64,000 bases of DNA from Herbaspirillum sp. GW103. GTDB lineage: Bacteria; Pseudomonadota; Gammaproteobacteria; Burkholderiales; Burkholderiaceae_D. The DNA is taken from contig NZ_AJVC01000004.1 in the NCBI RefSeq assembly GCF_000261365.1, positions 620,001 through 684,000 of the forward strand, read 5' to 3'. Below the pieces are notes generated by a model that saw nothing but the letters and a program-made list of their open reading frames with translations, made no database searches and was not told the origin of the DNA. This document shows, piece after piece, positions 42,063 through 51,685 of the stretch. Each line of letters opens with the position of its first letter. Position 1 is the first letter of the stretch. Made by a program: the position numbers and the translations under genes.

Positions 42063-42078
42063 GGACGAGGGGTCAGCG

Positions 42079-42891
42079 ATGAGCGAACGGGAGAAGATCG
42101 ACTTGCCGGAAGACGGCAGCGAGGCTGGCGAGGGCGGCCTGGCCCGGCGCGACTGGATTGCCGGACTGGAGAAGGGATTGCTGATCCTGGAAGCCTTCGA
42201 CTACGACAACCAGCGCATGACCTCGGCGCAGGTGGCGGCACGCACGGGCCTCTCACGCACCGCCGCGCGACGTTATCTGCTCACGCTGGAACACCTGGGC
42301 TACCTGCACAGCGAAGGCAAGACCTTCGCCCTCACGCCCCGGGTGCTGAAAGTGGGCTGGTCGTATTTCGATTCGGCGCCGCTGCCGCGCATCCTGCAAC
42401 CGCATCTCCAGCAGATCACCGGGCAGACCGGCGAGGCCGTCTATGCCAGCGTGCTCGATGGCTGGGACCTGGTCTTCATCGCCCGCAACGGCACCACGCG
42501 GGTGATGACCACCGGCTTCGTGCTGGGCGCACGGGTACCGGCACAACTGGCCTCACCGGGCATCGTGATGCTCGGTGCCCTGCCCGAACAGCAGGTGCGC
42601 GACTGGCTGGCCACCTGTGCCATGACGCCCTTCACGCCCCACACCATCACCGATCCGGATCGCCTCTACGAGCTGATCGCGCAGGCACGCCAGCAGGGCT
42701 ATGCCCTGGTGGAGCAGCAATTGCAGACGGGAGTACGCGGCATTGCGGTGCCGCTCAAGAATCGGCATGCCAAGGTGGTGGGGGCGCTCAGCCTGAGCTT
42801 CCCGCTGGCGGTGGAATCGCAGGAACAGACGCTGGCGCGCGTGCTGCCCGCCTTGCAGCAGGCAGCCAATGCGCTGATCCATCAGGTGTGA
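42079..42891 (+). CDS. Second IclR-family regulator
   Basis: A 270-residue paralogue of the preceding regulator, with a 25-residue acidic extension before the HTH (MTSAQVAARTGLSRTAARRYLLTLEHLGYL) and an intact ligand domain (GVRGIAVPLKNRHAKVVGALSLSF). It starts 16 bases after the first IclR stop, so they are cotranscribed. Tandem Pca/Pob-type IclR genes suggest two effectors, for example quinate/shikimate and protocatechuate, or hetero-oligomers (inference). Confidence 0.87.
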   Translation: MSEREKIDLPEDGSEAGEGGLARRDWIAGLEKGLLILEAFDYDNQRMTSAQVAARTGLSRTAARRYLLTLEHLGYLHSEGKTFALTPRVLKVGWSYFDSAPLPRILQPHLQQITGQTGEAVYASVLDGWDLVFIARNGTTRVMTTGFVLGARVPAQLASPGIVMLGALPEQQVRDWLATCAMTPFTPHTITDPDRLYELIAQARQQGYALVEQQLQTGVRGIAVPLKNRHAKVVGALSLSFPLAVESQEQTLARVLPALQQAANALIHQV

Positions 42892-42912
42892 GGGACCAGC
42901 GCGTGATGCCGA

Positions 42913-43566
42913 TTACAGGTCAGTGAAGACAGTCTCGGCAGCCAGGCGCGACTTCGGCAGCTTGGCATTGAAGTCATCGGCACCGCTGTAGCCCAGGCCG
43001 ACCAGCACGACGCTGGTGAAACCCTTCTCGCGCAGGCCCAGTTCCTCATCCAGCACCTTGGCATTGAAACCTTCCATCGGCACGGCATCCACTTCCAGAT
43101 CGGCCGCGCCCAAGAGCAGCGTGCCCAGCGCCAGGTAGACCTGCTTTTCCATCCAGTGCTGGGCATCCTTCAATTCATAGCGATGCAGGTTGCTGTAGAG
43201 CAGACGCGAGCCGTGCTGGCCGGCCTTGGCCTCGGCATTGGCGAAGCGGCCATCGGCGTCTTCTTTCTCCAGCACGGCGTCGAGGTGCGGCTCGCTGATG
43301 GCGGTGCGGGCGCACAGCACCAGCACGTGCGAGGCGTTGAGGATCTTGGGCAGGTTGTAGGGATGACCGGCTTCGGCGGCCTTGCCGATGCGGGCCTTGG
43401 CGGCATCAGTGGAAGCCACCACGAAATGCCAGGGCTGCGAATTTACCGACGATGGTGCCAGGCGCAGCAGCTCGCGCAGTTCGGCGATGATGTTCTCGGG
43501 GACCTTGCGGCTGGGATCGAAGGCTTTGGTGGAGTGACGTTTGCGGGCGGCTTGGAGCAGGCTCAT
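42913..43566 (-). CDS. NfsB-like NAD(P)H nitroreductase
   Basis: A 217-residue flavoprotein of the oxygen-insensitive nitroreductase family. It has the FMN-binding RKRHSTKAFDP near the N-terminus, LRLAPSSVNSQPWHFVV, and the dimer/FMN region MEKQVYLALGTLLLGAADLEVDAVPMEGF; the length matches E. coli NfsB. It would reduce quinones or nitroaromatics. AAGGAA upstream of the ATG supports the start. It is convergent with the second IclR gene and divergent from a LysR gene, its likely regulator. Confidence 0.92.
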   Translation of the reverse strand: MSLLQAARKRHSTKAFDPSRKVPENIIAELRELLRLAPSSVNSQPWHFVVASTDAAKARIGKAAEAGHPYNLPKILNASHVLVLCARTAISEPHLDAVLEKEDADGRFANAEAKAGQHGSRLLYSNLHRYELKDAQHWMEKQVYLALGTLLLGAADLEVDAVPMEGFNAKVLDEELGLREKGFTSVVLVGLGYSGADDFNAKLPKSRLAAETVFTDL

Positions 43567-43762
43567 GGGGTTTCCTTGCGTTTAATGGTGGTGGCGTTGA
43601 GCATTAAAGCGCGCTTAATGCTCATGAATTGGCGAGTGCGGCTTGCGTGACATCATCGGGCAGGATGCGGTTTCAACAAAGCCGAGCGGGACAGAAACAT
43701 TTTCAAAAAATAATTGAAAGTAAAATGAGAACTTCGATCCTCCCTGTTCAACATTGCCGCTC

Positions 43763-44668
43763 ATGATTCGTCTGGAAGACCTCGCCATCTTCGTCTGTGC
43801 CGCCGACAACGGCAGCCTCTCCGCCGCCGCCCGCCAGCACGATGTCACCCCTGCGGTGGCCAGTGCCGCCATGAAGCGCCTCGAAGGCGAACTCGGCGCA
43901 CGCCTGCTGGCGCGCTCCACGCGCAGTCTGCGTCTGACGCCCGATGGCGAACGCTACCTGCAATACGCCCGCAACGTGCTGGCCGAAATCAATGCCGGAC
44001 GCGACGCCGTGGCCCACGGCAGGCGCGTGGTCGGCGGCAACCTGTCGCTGTCGGTGCCCTCGGATTTCGGGCGCAACCTGATGTGCCAGTGGCTCGATGA
44101 ATTCCAGGCCCAGCATCCGGCGGTGAGCCTGCAGGTGCGCATCAGCGATCGCGTGGCCGACATGTTCCGCCAGCCGGTGGAGGTGGCCATCCGCTACAGC
44201 CCGCCGGAAGATTCCAGCCTGGTCGCCCTGCCCCTGGCCCCCGACAACCGCCGCGTGCTGTGCGCCTCACCCGACTATCTGGCCCGCCATGGTCGTCCGC
44301 GTACCCCGGCCGACCTGCGCCAGCACAACTGCCTGCGCTATCTGCTGTCGGACATGCTGCATTCGCAGTGGACTTTTTTCCAGGACGGCACCCCGGTACC
44401 GGTGCAGGTCAACGGCGACCGCGTCTGCGACGATGGCGAACTGGTGCACCGCTGGGCCGTGGATGGCCGGGGCATTGCCTACAAGTCGCGACTGGATGTG
44501 CTGGCCGACCTGCGCAACGGCAGGCTGGAAGCCCTGATGGAAGATTACGCCGGAGAAGCTTCGCCGCTGAACCTGGTCTGCACGCATCGCATGAGCCTCT
44601 CGCCCACGGTGCGCGCATTGCGTGAACTGCTCGGCGAGCGCATTGCGCGTTACCTCACCGATCGCTGA
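43763..44668 (+). CDS. LysR-family regulator
   Basis: A 301-residue LTTR: N-terminal HTH (LEDLAIFVCAADNGSLSAAARQHDVTPAVASAAMKRLE) followed by a periplasmic-binding-protein-like effector domain (about 90-295). It resembles the DsdC/AaeR-like group common in Burkholderiales. Divergent from the nitroreductase gene over a 196-base, AT-rich gap and convergent with the EamA exporter. The ATG at 43763 gives the normal LysR N-terminus. The effector is unknown. Confidence 0.9.
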   Translation: MIRLEDLAIFVCAADNGSLSAAARQHDVTPAVASAAMKRLEGELGARLLARSTRSLRLTPDGERYLQYARNVLAEINAGRDAVAHGRRVVGGNLSLSVPSDFGRNLMCQWLDEFQAQHPAVSLQVRISDRVADMFRQPVEVAIRYSPPEDSSLVALPLAPDNRRVLCASPDYLARHGRPRTPADLRQHNCLRYLLSDMLHSQWTFFQDGTPVPVQVNGDRVCDDGELVHRWAVDGRGIAYKSRLDVLADLRNGRLEALMEDYAGEASPLNLVCTHRMSLSPTVRALRELLGERIARYLTDR

Positions 44669-44680
44669 AGAGCACCTGCA

Positions 44681-45637
44681 TCACGCCTTGCTCAGGGTGC
44701 GACGCCAGCCCGGCGCGGGCAGCGCCGGCAAGAGCAGCCCCAGGCACAGCAGCCCCATGCCCAGCAGCAGATCGGCCGAGAGCTTCTCGCCGAAGACCAG
44801 CGAGGACAAGGTCAGGCCCACCACCGGCACACCCAGCATGCAGACCGAGACCGTCACCGGCGAGAGCCGCTGGGTCATCTGCAACACGATCAGGAAAGTC
44901 AGCGCGGTGGCCAGCGGACCGGTATAGGCAATCACGCCCCAGGAGTGCGGATCGGCCAGGAAGGTCGGTGCGCCATCCACCAGCAAGGCCAGCCCGCACA
45001 GCGGCACGGCGGCCACCAGCGTCTGCCAGGGCAGGAGGTCGAAGTCCAGCTTCACGCCGGGGGTCAGCTTGATCTGCAGAATGTTCATGGCCCAGGACAG
45101 CGAAGCCGCACCCAGCATCAGGTAGCCGATCATGCTGTGCAGGTCCGCATGCAGCAGCGCCGGCAGCACGATCACCGCCATGCCTGCATAGCTGCAGACG
45201 GTGGCCAGCGATTGCCGGGTGCTCAGTTTGTACTTCAACACCAGCGCTGCGCCCGGCACCACCCAGATCGAGGTGGCGTAGGCAATCAGCGAAGCGCGCC
45301 CCGGCATGACGAAGTGCAAGGCGCCCGTCACCAGCGCCGTGAAGAGACCCATCTGCAACACGCCCACACCAGCCACCACCGGCCACTCCTGGCGGGTCGG
45401 CAAGCGCAGCTTGCCCAGCGCGACAGCGATGGCGAAGCTGAGAATGGCAGCCGACAGGAAACGACTGGCTGCGAACCACAGCGGCGGGATGAACTGGCTG
45501 CCGAATTTCATCACCGGCCAGTTGCCGCCCCAGATGCAGATCGCCACGACCACGCAGACCAGGAAAAGCCGGCTCATCGGCTGCGGCCGGGAGGAGACAG
45601 GGCGGGCGGTGGCGGGTGCGGCAATGGCGGTGGACAT
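44681..45637 (-). CDS. EamA/DMT-family transporter
   Basis: A 318-residue inner-membrane protein with ten predicted helices in two EamA repeats (ICIWGGNWPVMKFGSQFIPPLWFAASRFL in the first; PLATALTFLIVLQMTQRLSPVTVSV and LGVPVVGLTLSSLVFGEKLS in the second). DMT carriers of this type usually export amino acids or other metabolites. GGAG six bases before the ATG fixes the start. Confidence 0.9.
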   Translation of the reverse strand: MSTAIAAPATARPVSSRPQPMSRLFLVCVVVAICIWGGNWPVMKFGSQFIPPLWFAASRFLSAAILSFAIAVALGKLRLPTRQEWPVVAGVGVLQMGLFTALVTGALHFVMPGRASLIAYATSIWVVPGAALVLKYKLSTRQSLATVCSYAGMAVIVLPALLHADLHSMIGYLMLGAASLSWAMNILQIKLTPGVKLDFDLLPWQTLVAAVPLCGLALLVDGAPTFLADPHSWGVIAYTGPLATALTFLIVLQMTQRLSPVTVSVCMLGVPVVGLTLSSLVFGEKLSADLLLGMGLLCLGLLLPALPAPGWRRTLSKA

Positions 45638-45965
45638 CTGGGCTCCAGGAGGAAAAGGCGGAGCGCCGCAGGCCGGGAAACCGAGCCGTCCGGGGCATGC
45701 TGCAGCGCATCCAAACGGCTCTCATGGTAGAGAAGAGGCGGCAAATAGTGCTGCCGTATTTGAGGGGAGACAGGCATCTTGACAGCACTTGCTGCCGCCA
45801 AAGCACTGATCTTCAGATTATTTGTCTGCAAAGACCCATTTGGTGCAGCATGCACCACTCCGGAGCCACTGCAAGCCCATGGAAAAAGGGCGGCCTGCCG
45901 TTCCGCAGCAACCGCCCCCTTTCCGGCCGATATGAAGGTTAATGCGGGCAGGTGCCCGCCAACCC
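45638..45965. other. Intergenic region between EamA and Cache-MCP genes
   Basis: A 328-base region with no gene. It holds the inverted repeat TGGTGCA-GCA-TGCACCA (45841-45857) and a small hairpin GCGGGC/GCCCGC (45944-45959) just after the MCP stop, which may act as that gene's weak terminator. Confidence 0.5.
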
Positions 45966-47549
45966 CTAGCGCACGGCCAGGCCCCCCTGCCCCTGTCGAT
46001 CCAGGGTGAAGACTCCGACCAGATTGACCAGCTTTTCCGCCTGCTCCTGGAGCGACTGTGCGGCAGCGGCGGCCTGTTCCACCAGAGCGGCGTTCTGCTG
46101 GGTGGTTTCATCCATCTGGGTGATGGCTTCTCCGACCTGTTCGATGCCGGCGCTCTGTTCGTGGCTGGCGGTGGCGATCTCGCTGACCACGGTGGAAACG
46201 CCCTGGATGCTGTCCACCACTTCCTGCATGGTCTGCCCGGCCTGCTGGACCAGGTGGGTCCCGGTATCGACCTTGCCTACCGAATCGTCGATCAACTGCT
46301 TGATCTCCTTGGCGGCGGCGGCCGAGCGCTGGGCCAGCGAGCGCACTTCCGAAGCCACCACGGCAAAGCCCCGCCCCTGCTCGCCGGCGCGGGCCGCTTC
46401 CACCGCAGCGTTCAGCGCCAGGATATTGGTCTGGAAGGCGATGCCGTCGATGACGCTGATGATGTCCACGATCTTGCGCGAGGAGGCATTGATGGAGGCC
46501 ATGGTCTGCACCACCTGCCCCACCACTTCACCGCCCTGGATCGCCACCTTGGCCGCACCCGAAGCCAGTTGGTTGGCGTGCTGGGCGTTGGCGGCGTTCT
46601 GCCTGACGGTGGAGGTCAGTTCTTCCATGGCCGAGGCGGTCTCTTCGAGCGAACCGGCCTGTTGCTCGGTACGGTTGGAGAGGTCCATGTTGCCGTTGGC
46701 GATTTCATCGACCGAGGTCTTGATGGACACGGTCGCCCCCTTGATGCCTTGCACGGTCTGAACCAGGCGATCGCGCGTATAGGCCACGGCCGCCACCAGG
46801 CTGTGCTGGTCGCCGCTGCTGGTGCGGATGCTGCCGGTGAGGTCACCGGCGGCGATCTTGCGCGCCATCGCGGCGGCTTCGGAGGGCTCGCCGCCGATGG
46901 AGCGGAAGATGTTGCGCGAGACCAGGCCGGCGATAATGGACAGCAGCACGCCCAGCGCGATGAGCACCACCACGGCCTGCACCAGGGCGCGACGGAAGTC
47001 GGCCTCGATGTCATCGGAATAGACGCTGCAGATCAGGTCCCAATTCCAGGGCTTGAAACGCTTGACGAAGCCCATCTTGGGGCTGGGCTTGTCGCTGCCC
47101 GGGCGCGGCCACCAGTATTGAAGAAAACCCTTGCCGCTCGGCGAAGCGCCGGCGGCGGCGATCATCTTGTAGAGTTCGTTGCCCTTGGCATCCTTGAAGG
47201 AGAGCATGTTGCGGCCATCGAGCTTGGTGTTGATGGGGTGCATGACGATGGTGGAATCGGCCCCCACCAGGGTGACGTAGCCGTCGCCCGTATAGCGCTG
47301 GTCGCGGATGCGGGCGATGGCACCCTGTTGCGCCTCGGCGCGGGAGAGCTTGCCGTCGGCCTCCAGTTTGGCGAAGCCGGCCACGGTGGTATAGGCCATT
47401 TCGGTCACGTCCTCCAGCCCGCGCTGGCGTTCGGCGATCTGCAGGTCACGGGTCTGGTAGGCATGCCAGACGGAGAGGAACAGCAAGGCCATCCAGGAGA
47501 ACACCAGGGGTAGCCAGAGTTTTTTCTTCAGCGAGAGTCGATTCATCAT
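45966..47549 (-). CDS. Methyl-accepting chemotaxis protein with single-Cache sensor
   Basis: A 527-residue receptor: first helix at about 10-30, a single-Cache (sCache_2) periplasmic domain (about 40-185; [18 protein letters not shown], then [21 protein letters not shown]), second helix at about 190-215, HAMP, and an MCP signalling domain with the same hairpin tip as the other two receptors here. No C-terminal xWxxF tether. sCache_2 receptors commonly sense small carboxylates; the ligand here is unknown. Tandem ATGs at 47549/47546; no clear ribosome site. Confidence 0.9.
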   Translation of the reverse strand: MMNRLSLKKKLWLPLVFSWMALLFLSVWHAYQTRDLQIAERQRGLEDVTEMAYTTVAGFAKLEADGKLSRAEAQQGAIARIRDQRYTGDGYVTLVGADSTIVMHPINTKLDGRNMLSFKDAKGNELYKMIAAAGASPSGKGFLQYWWPRPGSDKPSPKMGFVKRFKPWNWDLICSVYSDDIEADFRRALVQAVVVLIALGVLLSIIAGLVSRNIFRSIGGEPSEAAAMARKIAAGDLTGSIRTSSGDQHSLVAAVAYTRDRLVQTVQGIKGATVSIKTSVDEIANGNMDLSNRTEQQAGSLEETASAMEELTSTVRQNAANAQHANQLASGAAKVAIQGGEVVGQVVQTMASINASSRKIVDIISVIDGIAFQTNILALNAAVEAARAGEQGRGFAVVASEVRSLAQRSAAAAKEIKQLIDDSVGKVDTGTHLVQQAGQTMQEVVDSIQGVSTVVSEIATASHEQSAGIEQVGEAITQMDETTQQNAALVEQAAAAAQSLQEQAEKLVNLVGVFTLDRQGQGGLAVR

Positions 47550-47738
47550 GAGCGTGGAGGCGTGGTCGTTATCGGAAAGGGCGAAACAGACGTCATTGGC
47601 GGGAATGACACGACCACGCAGCCCCAGCTTGCCGCCAGGCAATCCATGGCGATCCTCCCCCCATGCAGATTACGGCTTGCGACACGCACACTAAAGGCCA
47701 AACTGACAATTAATCGATAAATTGTTTATAAATTCTTG

Positions 47739-49163
47739 TTAGCCAGGAATTTGCACCTTGGGCCGGGCCGGATCCGGCAAGCCGCAGGGCAGGAATTGCC
47801 CGCGCCCCGGCGCCCCCAGCACCTCGCCATCACGCCACACAATCTCGCCGCGTGAGACCGTCAGCACCGGCCAGCCGGTCAGCGGCATGCCTTCATAGGG
47901 CGTGTAGTCTACATCGTGATGCAGCATGCTGTTGCGCACCGTGACCTGGCGGTGCGGGTCCCAGATGGCGATGTCGGCATCGCTGCCGATGGCGATGGTG
48001 CCCTTGCGCGGATAGAGGCCATACATCTTGGCCGGGTCGGTGGCGGTCAGCGCCACGAAACGATTGAGATCGATACGGCCCTTGCCCACGCCTTCGGAGA
48101 ACAGGATGGGCATGCGCGTCTCCAGCCCTGGCGTGCCATTGGGGATGTAGCGGAACGGCACTTCCTGCCCGCCCGGTTTCTTGCCTTGCGCATCCTCGTA
48201 GCGGAACGGCGCATGGTCCGAGGAAAACACCGTGAACAAGCCACTGGCCAGGCCATCCCAGACATATTGCTGGTTGGCCTTGTCGCGCGGCGGCGGGCTG
48301 CAGACGCACTTGGCACCGTGGTAGCCGTCATCGAGTTGCTCGGCCGTCAGCACCAGGTATTGCGGGCAGGTCTCGGCATGGATGCGCAGGCCGTGACCGT
48401 GCGCCCAGCGGATCTGCTCGATGGCTTCGCGGCCGGAGACATGCACGATCAGGATGGGCACGTCCACCAGTTCGGACAGGGCGATGGCGCGATGCGTGGC
48501 CTCGCGTTCCACCATCATCGGCCGCGAATGGGCGTGGTATTTGGGCGCGGTCAGCCCGGCTTCTTCCAGCTGCTCGGTGAGCCAGCCGATGCAGTCGGCA
48601 TTTTCCGCATGCACCATGACCAGCGCCCCTTCCCGGCGCGCCAGCGCCAGCAGGTCGAGGATCTGGCGGTCATTGAGCTTGAGATCGTCATAGGTCATGT
48701 AGATCTTGAAGGAGGTGTAGCCCTCGCGCACCAGTTGCGGCAACTCGTTCCTGAGGACCTCTTCGCTGGGGTCGCTGACGATCATGTGGAAGGCATAATC
48801 GATCACCGCCTTGCCCTCGGCGCGGCGATGGTAATCCTCCACCGCCGCGCGCAAGGAACCGCCCTTGGCCTGCGCCGCGAACGGGATGACCGTGGTGGTG
48901 CCGCCGCAGGCAGCGGAAATGGTGCCGCTGCGAAAATCGTCGGCCATGCGCAGCCCCTCTTCCATCGGCTGGTCCAGATGGCAATGCGCATCCACGCCGC
49001 CGGGCAGCACCAGCTTGCCGCTGGCATCGATCTCTTCACGGCCGGGCGGCAGTCCGCGTCCCAGCATGGCGACCTTGCCGTCCTTGATGCCGACGTCGCA
49101 CTGCATGATGTCGGAGGCGGTCGCCACGGTACCGTTGCGGATCACCAGGTCAAAGCTGTCCAT
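47739..49163 (-). CDS. Dihydropyrimidinase/hydantoinase
   Basis: A 474-residue cyclic amidohydrolase. Metal ligands H60 and H62 (VDAHCHLDQ), carboxylated lysine K152 (SFKIYMTYDD), downstream His residues in MVHAEN and IVHVSG, and D in FSSDHAPF are all present. It opens hydantoin or dihydropyrimidine-like rings to N-carbamoyl acids. AAGGAA six bases before the ATG fixes the start. It is the last gene of an operon with an AMDase-like enzyme and an ABC importer, so its substrate is probably the imported compound. No carbamoylase is next to it. Confidence 0.9.
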   Translation of the reverse strand: MDSFDLVIRNGTVATASDIMQCDVGIKDGKVAMLGRGLPPGREEIDASGKLVLPGGVDAHCHLDQPMEEGLRMADDFRSGTISAACGGTTTVIPFAAQAKGGSLRAAVEDYHRRAEGKAVIDYAFHMIVSDPSEEVLRNELPQLVREGYTSFKIYMTYDDLKLNDRQILDLLALARREGALVMVHAENADCIGWLTEQLEEAGLTAPKYHAHSRPMMVEREATHRAIALSELVDVPILIVHVSGREAIEQIRWAHGHGLRIHAETCPQYLVLTAEQLDDGYHGAKCVCSPPPRDKANQQYVWDGLASGLFTVFSSDHAPFRYEDAQGKKPGGQEVPFRYIPNGTPGLETRMPILFSEGVGKGRIDLNRFVALTATDPAKMYGLYPRKGTIAIGSDADIAIWDPHRQVTVRNSMLHHDVDYTPYEGMPLTGWPVLTVSRGEIVWRDGEVLGAPGRGQFLPCGLPDPARPKVQIPG

Positions 49164-49264
49164 CTGTATTCCTTTCCAACAAGCGTGTATCACCCCGCGC
49201 CGCCGGCAACAGCCGGTGCGTCAGTCAAGGGAGGTAGAAGAAATTGCCGCAGAGGCGGCCAGCG

Positions 49265-49993
49265 CTAGCGCACGTCGCGGAACAGGCTGCCCCAGCCGCG
49301 AATGCGCGAAGGATCGGCACCGGCCTGTTGCAGTGATTTCCAGACCACGGTGGAGATGGTGTCGTAGATCGGGATGCCGACCTCGCGCTCCAGCTCTTCC
49401 ACCAACGGAGCACCGCGCAGGTTGGTGCAGAAGATGGTGATGGCCTGCGGCTTGTCCCTGGCGACTTCGCGGACCATGGCACGCAGTTCGTCGGCACTGA
49501 CTTCGGAGAAAGAGAAATTGTCCTGCTTGCGCAGGTGGCGTTCTGACACGCACTCCAGCCCCGAGGCTGCGTAGTTCTTGATGATGGCGGCCTGCACCTC
49601 GTCCAGATAAGGCGTGACCAGACCGAAACGCTTCACGCCGGTGATGTCGAAGATTTCGTTCAAGGCCAGCACCGACGTGCAGGCCGCAATGCCGGTGGCG
49701 TCGGTGATGCGACGGCACAGGCGTTCATCGGCATCGAAACCCAGCCAGCCCGAAGAGGTGCCATTCCAGGCGATGCTGCCGACCTTGGCATGCGAGAGCA
49801 GTTCGGCGGCGCGCAGGATCTCGCTGTCGTCGAACTGCGCCAGGGCCTGATTGGACAGCGCGATCTCGGTCACCCGAAAACGTCCGAAATGCGCACTGGC
49901 CTCGGGGATGTCGGCCAGCATGGCGGTGGTGACCGGTTCCAGCGTGGTGTTGGAGGACGGCGTGAGCATGCCGAGCAGAGTACGTGGGATCAT
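49265..49993 (-). CDS. Asp/Glu racemase superfamily enzyme, AMDase/maleate isomerase-like
   Basis: A 242-residue protein of the arylmalonate decarboxylase / maleate cis-trans isomerase group: LGMLTPSSNTTLEP at the start, SIAWNGTSSGWLG (75-85), and C189 in ITIFCTNLRG. Racemases and maleate isomerases use two cysteines; here only the second (C189) is present, and the first position is in an NGTS stretch like the GTS of arylmalonate decarboxylase. It could therefore be a decarboxylase, or an isomerase with altered chemistry. In the operon it follows the ABC genes and precedes the hydantoinase. Confidence 0.8.
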   Translation of the reverse strand: MIPRTLLGMLTPSSNTTLEPVTTAMLADIPEASAHFGRFRVTEIALSNQALAQFDDSEILRAAELLSHAKVGSIAWNGTSSGWLGFDADERLCRRITDATGIAACTSVLALNEIFDITGVKRFGLVTPYLDEVQAAIIKNYAASGLECVSERHLRKQDNFSFSEVSADELRAMVREVARDKPQAITIFCTNLRGAPLVEELEREVGIPIYDTISTVVWKSLQQAGADPSRIRGWGSLFRDVR

Positions 49994-50004
49994 GAGATTT
50001 CCTT

Positions 50005-50796
50005 TCAGGCTGCCAGCAGGGCAGCGTCGGCATGGGCCAGCGCCGATTCCTCGCGGATCAGGCTCAGCACGTGGCGCTTGTATTGGTTGAATTCGGGCGT
50101 GGTGGTATCACGCGGACGCGGCAGGTCGATGTCGATCAGCTCGCGCATGCGACCGGGCCGGTGCGTCATCACCGCTACCTTGGTGGCCAGGATCAGCGCT
50201 TCATCCACGCTGTGGGTAACGAAGACGATGGTGCCCTCGTAGCGCTGCCACAGGGCCACCAGTTCTTCCTGCATTTCCATCTTGGTCTGCGCATCGAGTG
50301 CGGCGAAGGGTTCGTCCATCAGGATCACCGAGGGATTTTGCAGCAGTGCGCGGGCAATCCCCACGCGCTGCGCCATGCCTCCCGAGAGTTCGCTCGGATA
50401 GTGATTCTCGAAACCCTTGAGCTTGACCGTCTCGATGAAAGGCTGTGCCGCCGCACGTCGTTGGGCGGCACTCTTGCCCTGCAGCTTGAGCGAGAATGCG
50501 ACGTTGTCCCAGACCGGCAACCAGGGCATCAGGTTGGCCTGCTGGAACACCATACCGCGATCCGCGCCGGGACCGGTGATGGGCTTGCCGGCCACGGTCA
50601 CCACGCCACTGGTGGGAAACTCAAAGCCGGCGATCATGTTCAACAGCGTCGACTTGCCACAGCCGGAGGGACCGAGCAGGCAGAGGAATTCCTTCTTTTC
50701 CAGGCGCAGGCTCACGTGGTCGATGGCCAGCATGTCGGTGCCGCGCTTGCGGTCCTTGAAGACCTTGACGATATCGTTGAGTTCGATGAATGCCAT
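50005..50796 (-). CDS. ABC importer ATPase (SsuB/TauB type)
   Basis: A 263-residue ATP-binding subunit: Walker A GPSGCGKST, Q-loop VFQQANLMPWL, signature LSGGMAQRVGIARAL, Walker B VILMDEPFAALD and the H-loop in VTHSVDEA. It belongs to the nitrate/sulfonate/taurine importer family. Its start is 45 bases after the permease stop. It energises uptake together with the permease (50842) and binding protein (51686). Confidence 0.93.
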   Translation of the reverse strand: MAFIELNDIVKVFKDRKRGTDMLAIDHVSLRLEKKEFLCLLGPSGCGKSTLLNMIAGFEFPTSGVVTVAGKPITGPGADRGMVFQQANLMPWLPVWDNVAFSLKLQGKSAAQRRAAAQPFIETVKLKGFENHYPSELSGGMAQRVGIARALLQNPSVILMDEPFAALDAQTKMEMQEELVALWQRYEGTIVFVTHSVDEALILATKVAVMTHRPGRMRELIDIDLPRPRDTTTPEFNQYKRHVLSLIREESALAHADAALLAA

Positions 50797-50841
50797 GATG
50801 CGATGTCCTTGATCGTTGATGAACAGCCCGAGGCCGTCTTT

Positions 50842-51657
50842 TCAGCCCTTGCCCTGCACGGTAGCCACGTGCTGCCAGCGCAGCATGGAGTGCATGATCT
50901 GCTTGAGGATCCAGTCCGCCAGGAAACCCAGCAGGCCGATGCTGATCATGGCCGCGATCACCAGGTCATAGCGCAGGAAGTAATACGAATCCCACAGCGC
51001 ATAGCCCAGCCCGCTCTTGACGGCCACCATCTCGGCAGTCACCGTCAACATCCAGGCACTGCCGATGCCGATACGCAGGCCGGCAAAGATGCTGGGCATG
51101 GCCGCCGGCAGGATCACGAAGCGCAGCAGCTGGCTCTGTTTTGCGCCGGCCATGGCGGCAGCGCGCAGCAGGTTGCGGTCGGCGGTTTTGACGCCATGGA
51201 CGGTATTCATCAGGATCGGGAAGAAAGCCCCCAGGAACACCAGGAAGATGGCCGGCTTGTTGGCGATACCGAACCAGATGATGGCCAGCGGAATCCATGA
51301 CACCGGGGGAATCGGCCGCAGCATCTGCACCGTCGGTTCGATGGTGCGTTCGACCCAGCGCCACCAGCCGATGGCCACACCCAGCGCGATGCCCGAGACC
51401 GCCGCGATGAGGTAGCCTGCCGTCACGCGCAGGCAGCTGGCCATGGCGTCGTAGATCCATTTGCCGCTGCTGTCCTGGGCCGCTTCATTGAAGCCGAAAA
51501 TCCAGTCCATCCAGGTCACGAACACCCGCGAGGGTGCCGGTAACAGCGCGGGCGGAATCACGCCCGAGCGGGAGAAGGCCTCCCAGAACAAGACCAGCAA
51601 CAGCGGCACCGCAAAGCGCCACTTGGCTTCCGACAGGGATTGCTTCCATCCGCTCAT
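50842..51657 (-). CDS. ABC importer permease (SsuC/TauC type)
   Basis: A 271-residue inner-membrane protein with about six helices and the BPD_transp_1 EAA-like loop (AAAMAGAKQSQLLRFVILPAAMPSIFAGLRIGIGSAW). It pairs with the ATPase at 50005 and the binding protein at 51686 to form one importer. Confidence 0.92.
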   Translation of the reverse strand: MSGWKQSLSEAKWRFAVPLLLVLFWEAFSRSGVIPPALLPAPSRVFVTWMDWIFGFNEAAQDSSGKWIYDAMASCLRVTAGYLIAAVSGIALGVAIGWWRWVERTIEPTVQMLRPIPPVSWIPLAIIWFGIANKPAIFLVFLGAFFPILMNTVHGVKTADRNLLRAAAMAGAKQSQLLRFVILPAAMPSIFAGLRIGIGSAWMLTVTAEMVAVKSGLGYALWDSYYFLRYDLVIAAMISIGLLGFLADWILKQIMHSMLRWQHVATVQGKG

Positions 51658-51685
51658 GATGATTCCTTTGGGGCCAGATCGTGGA

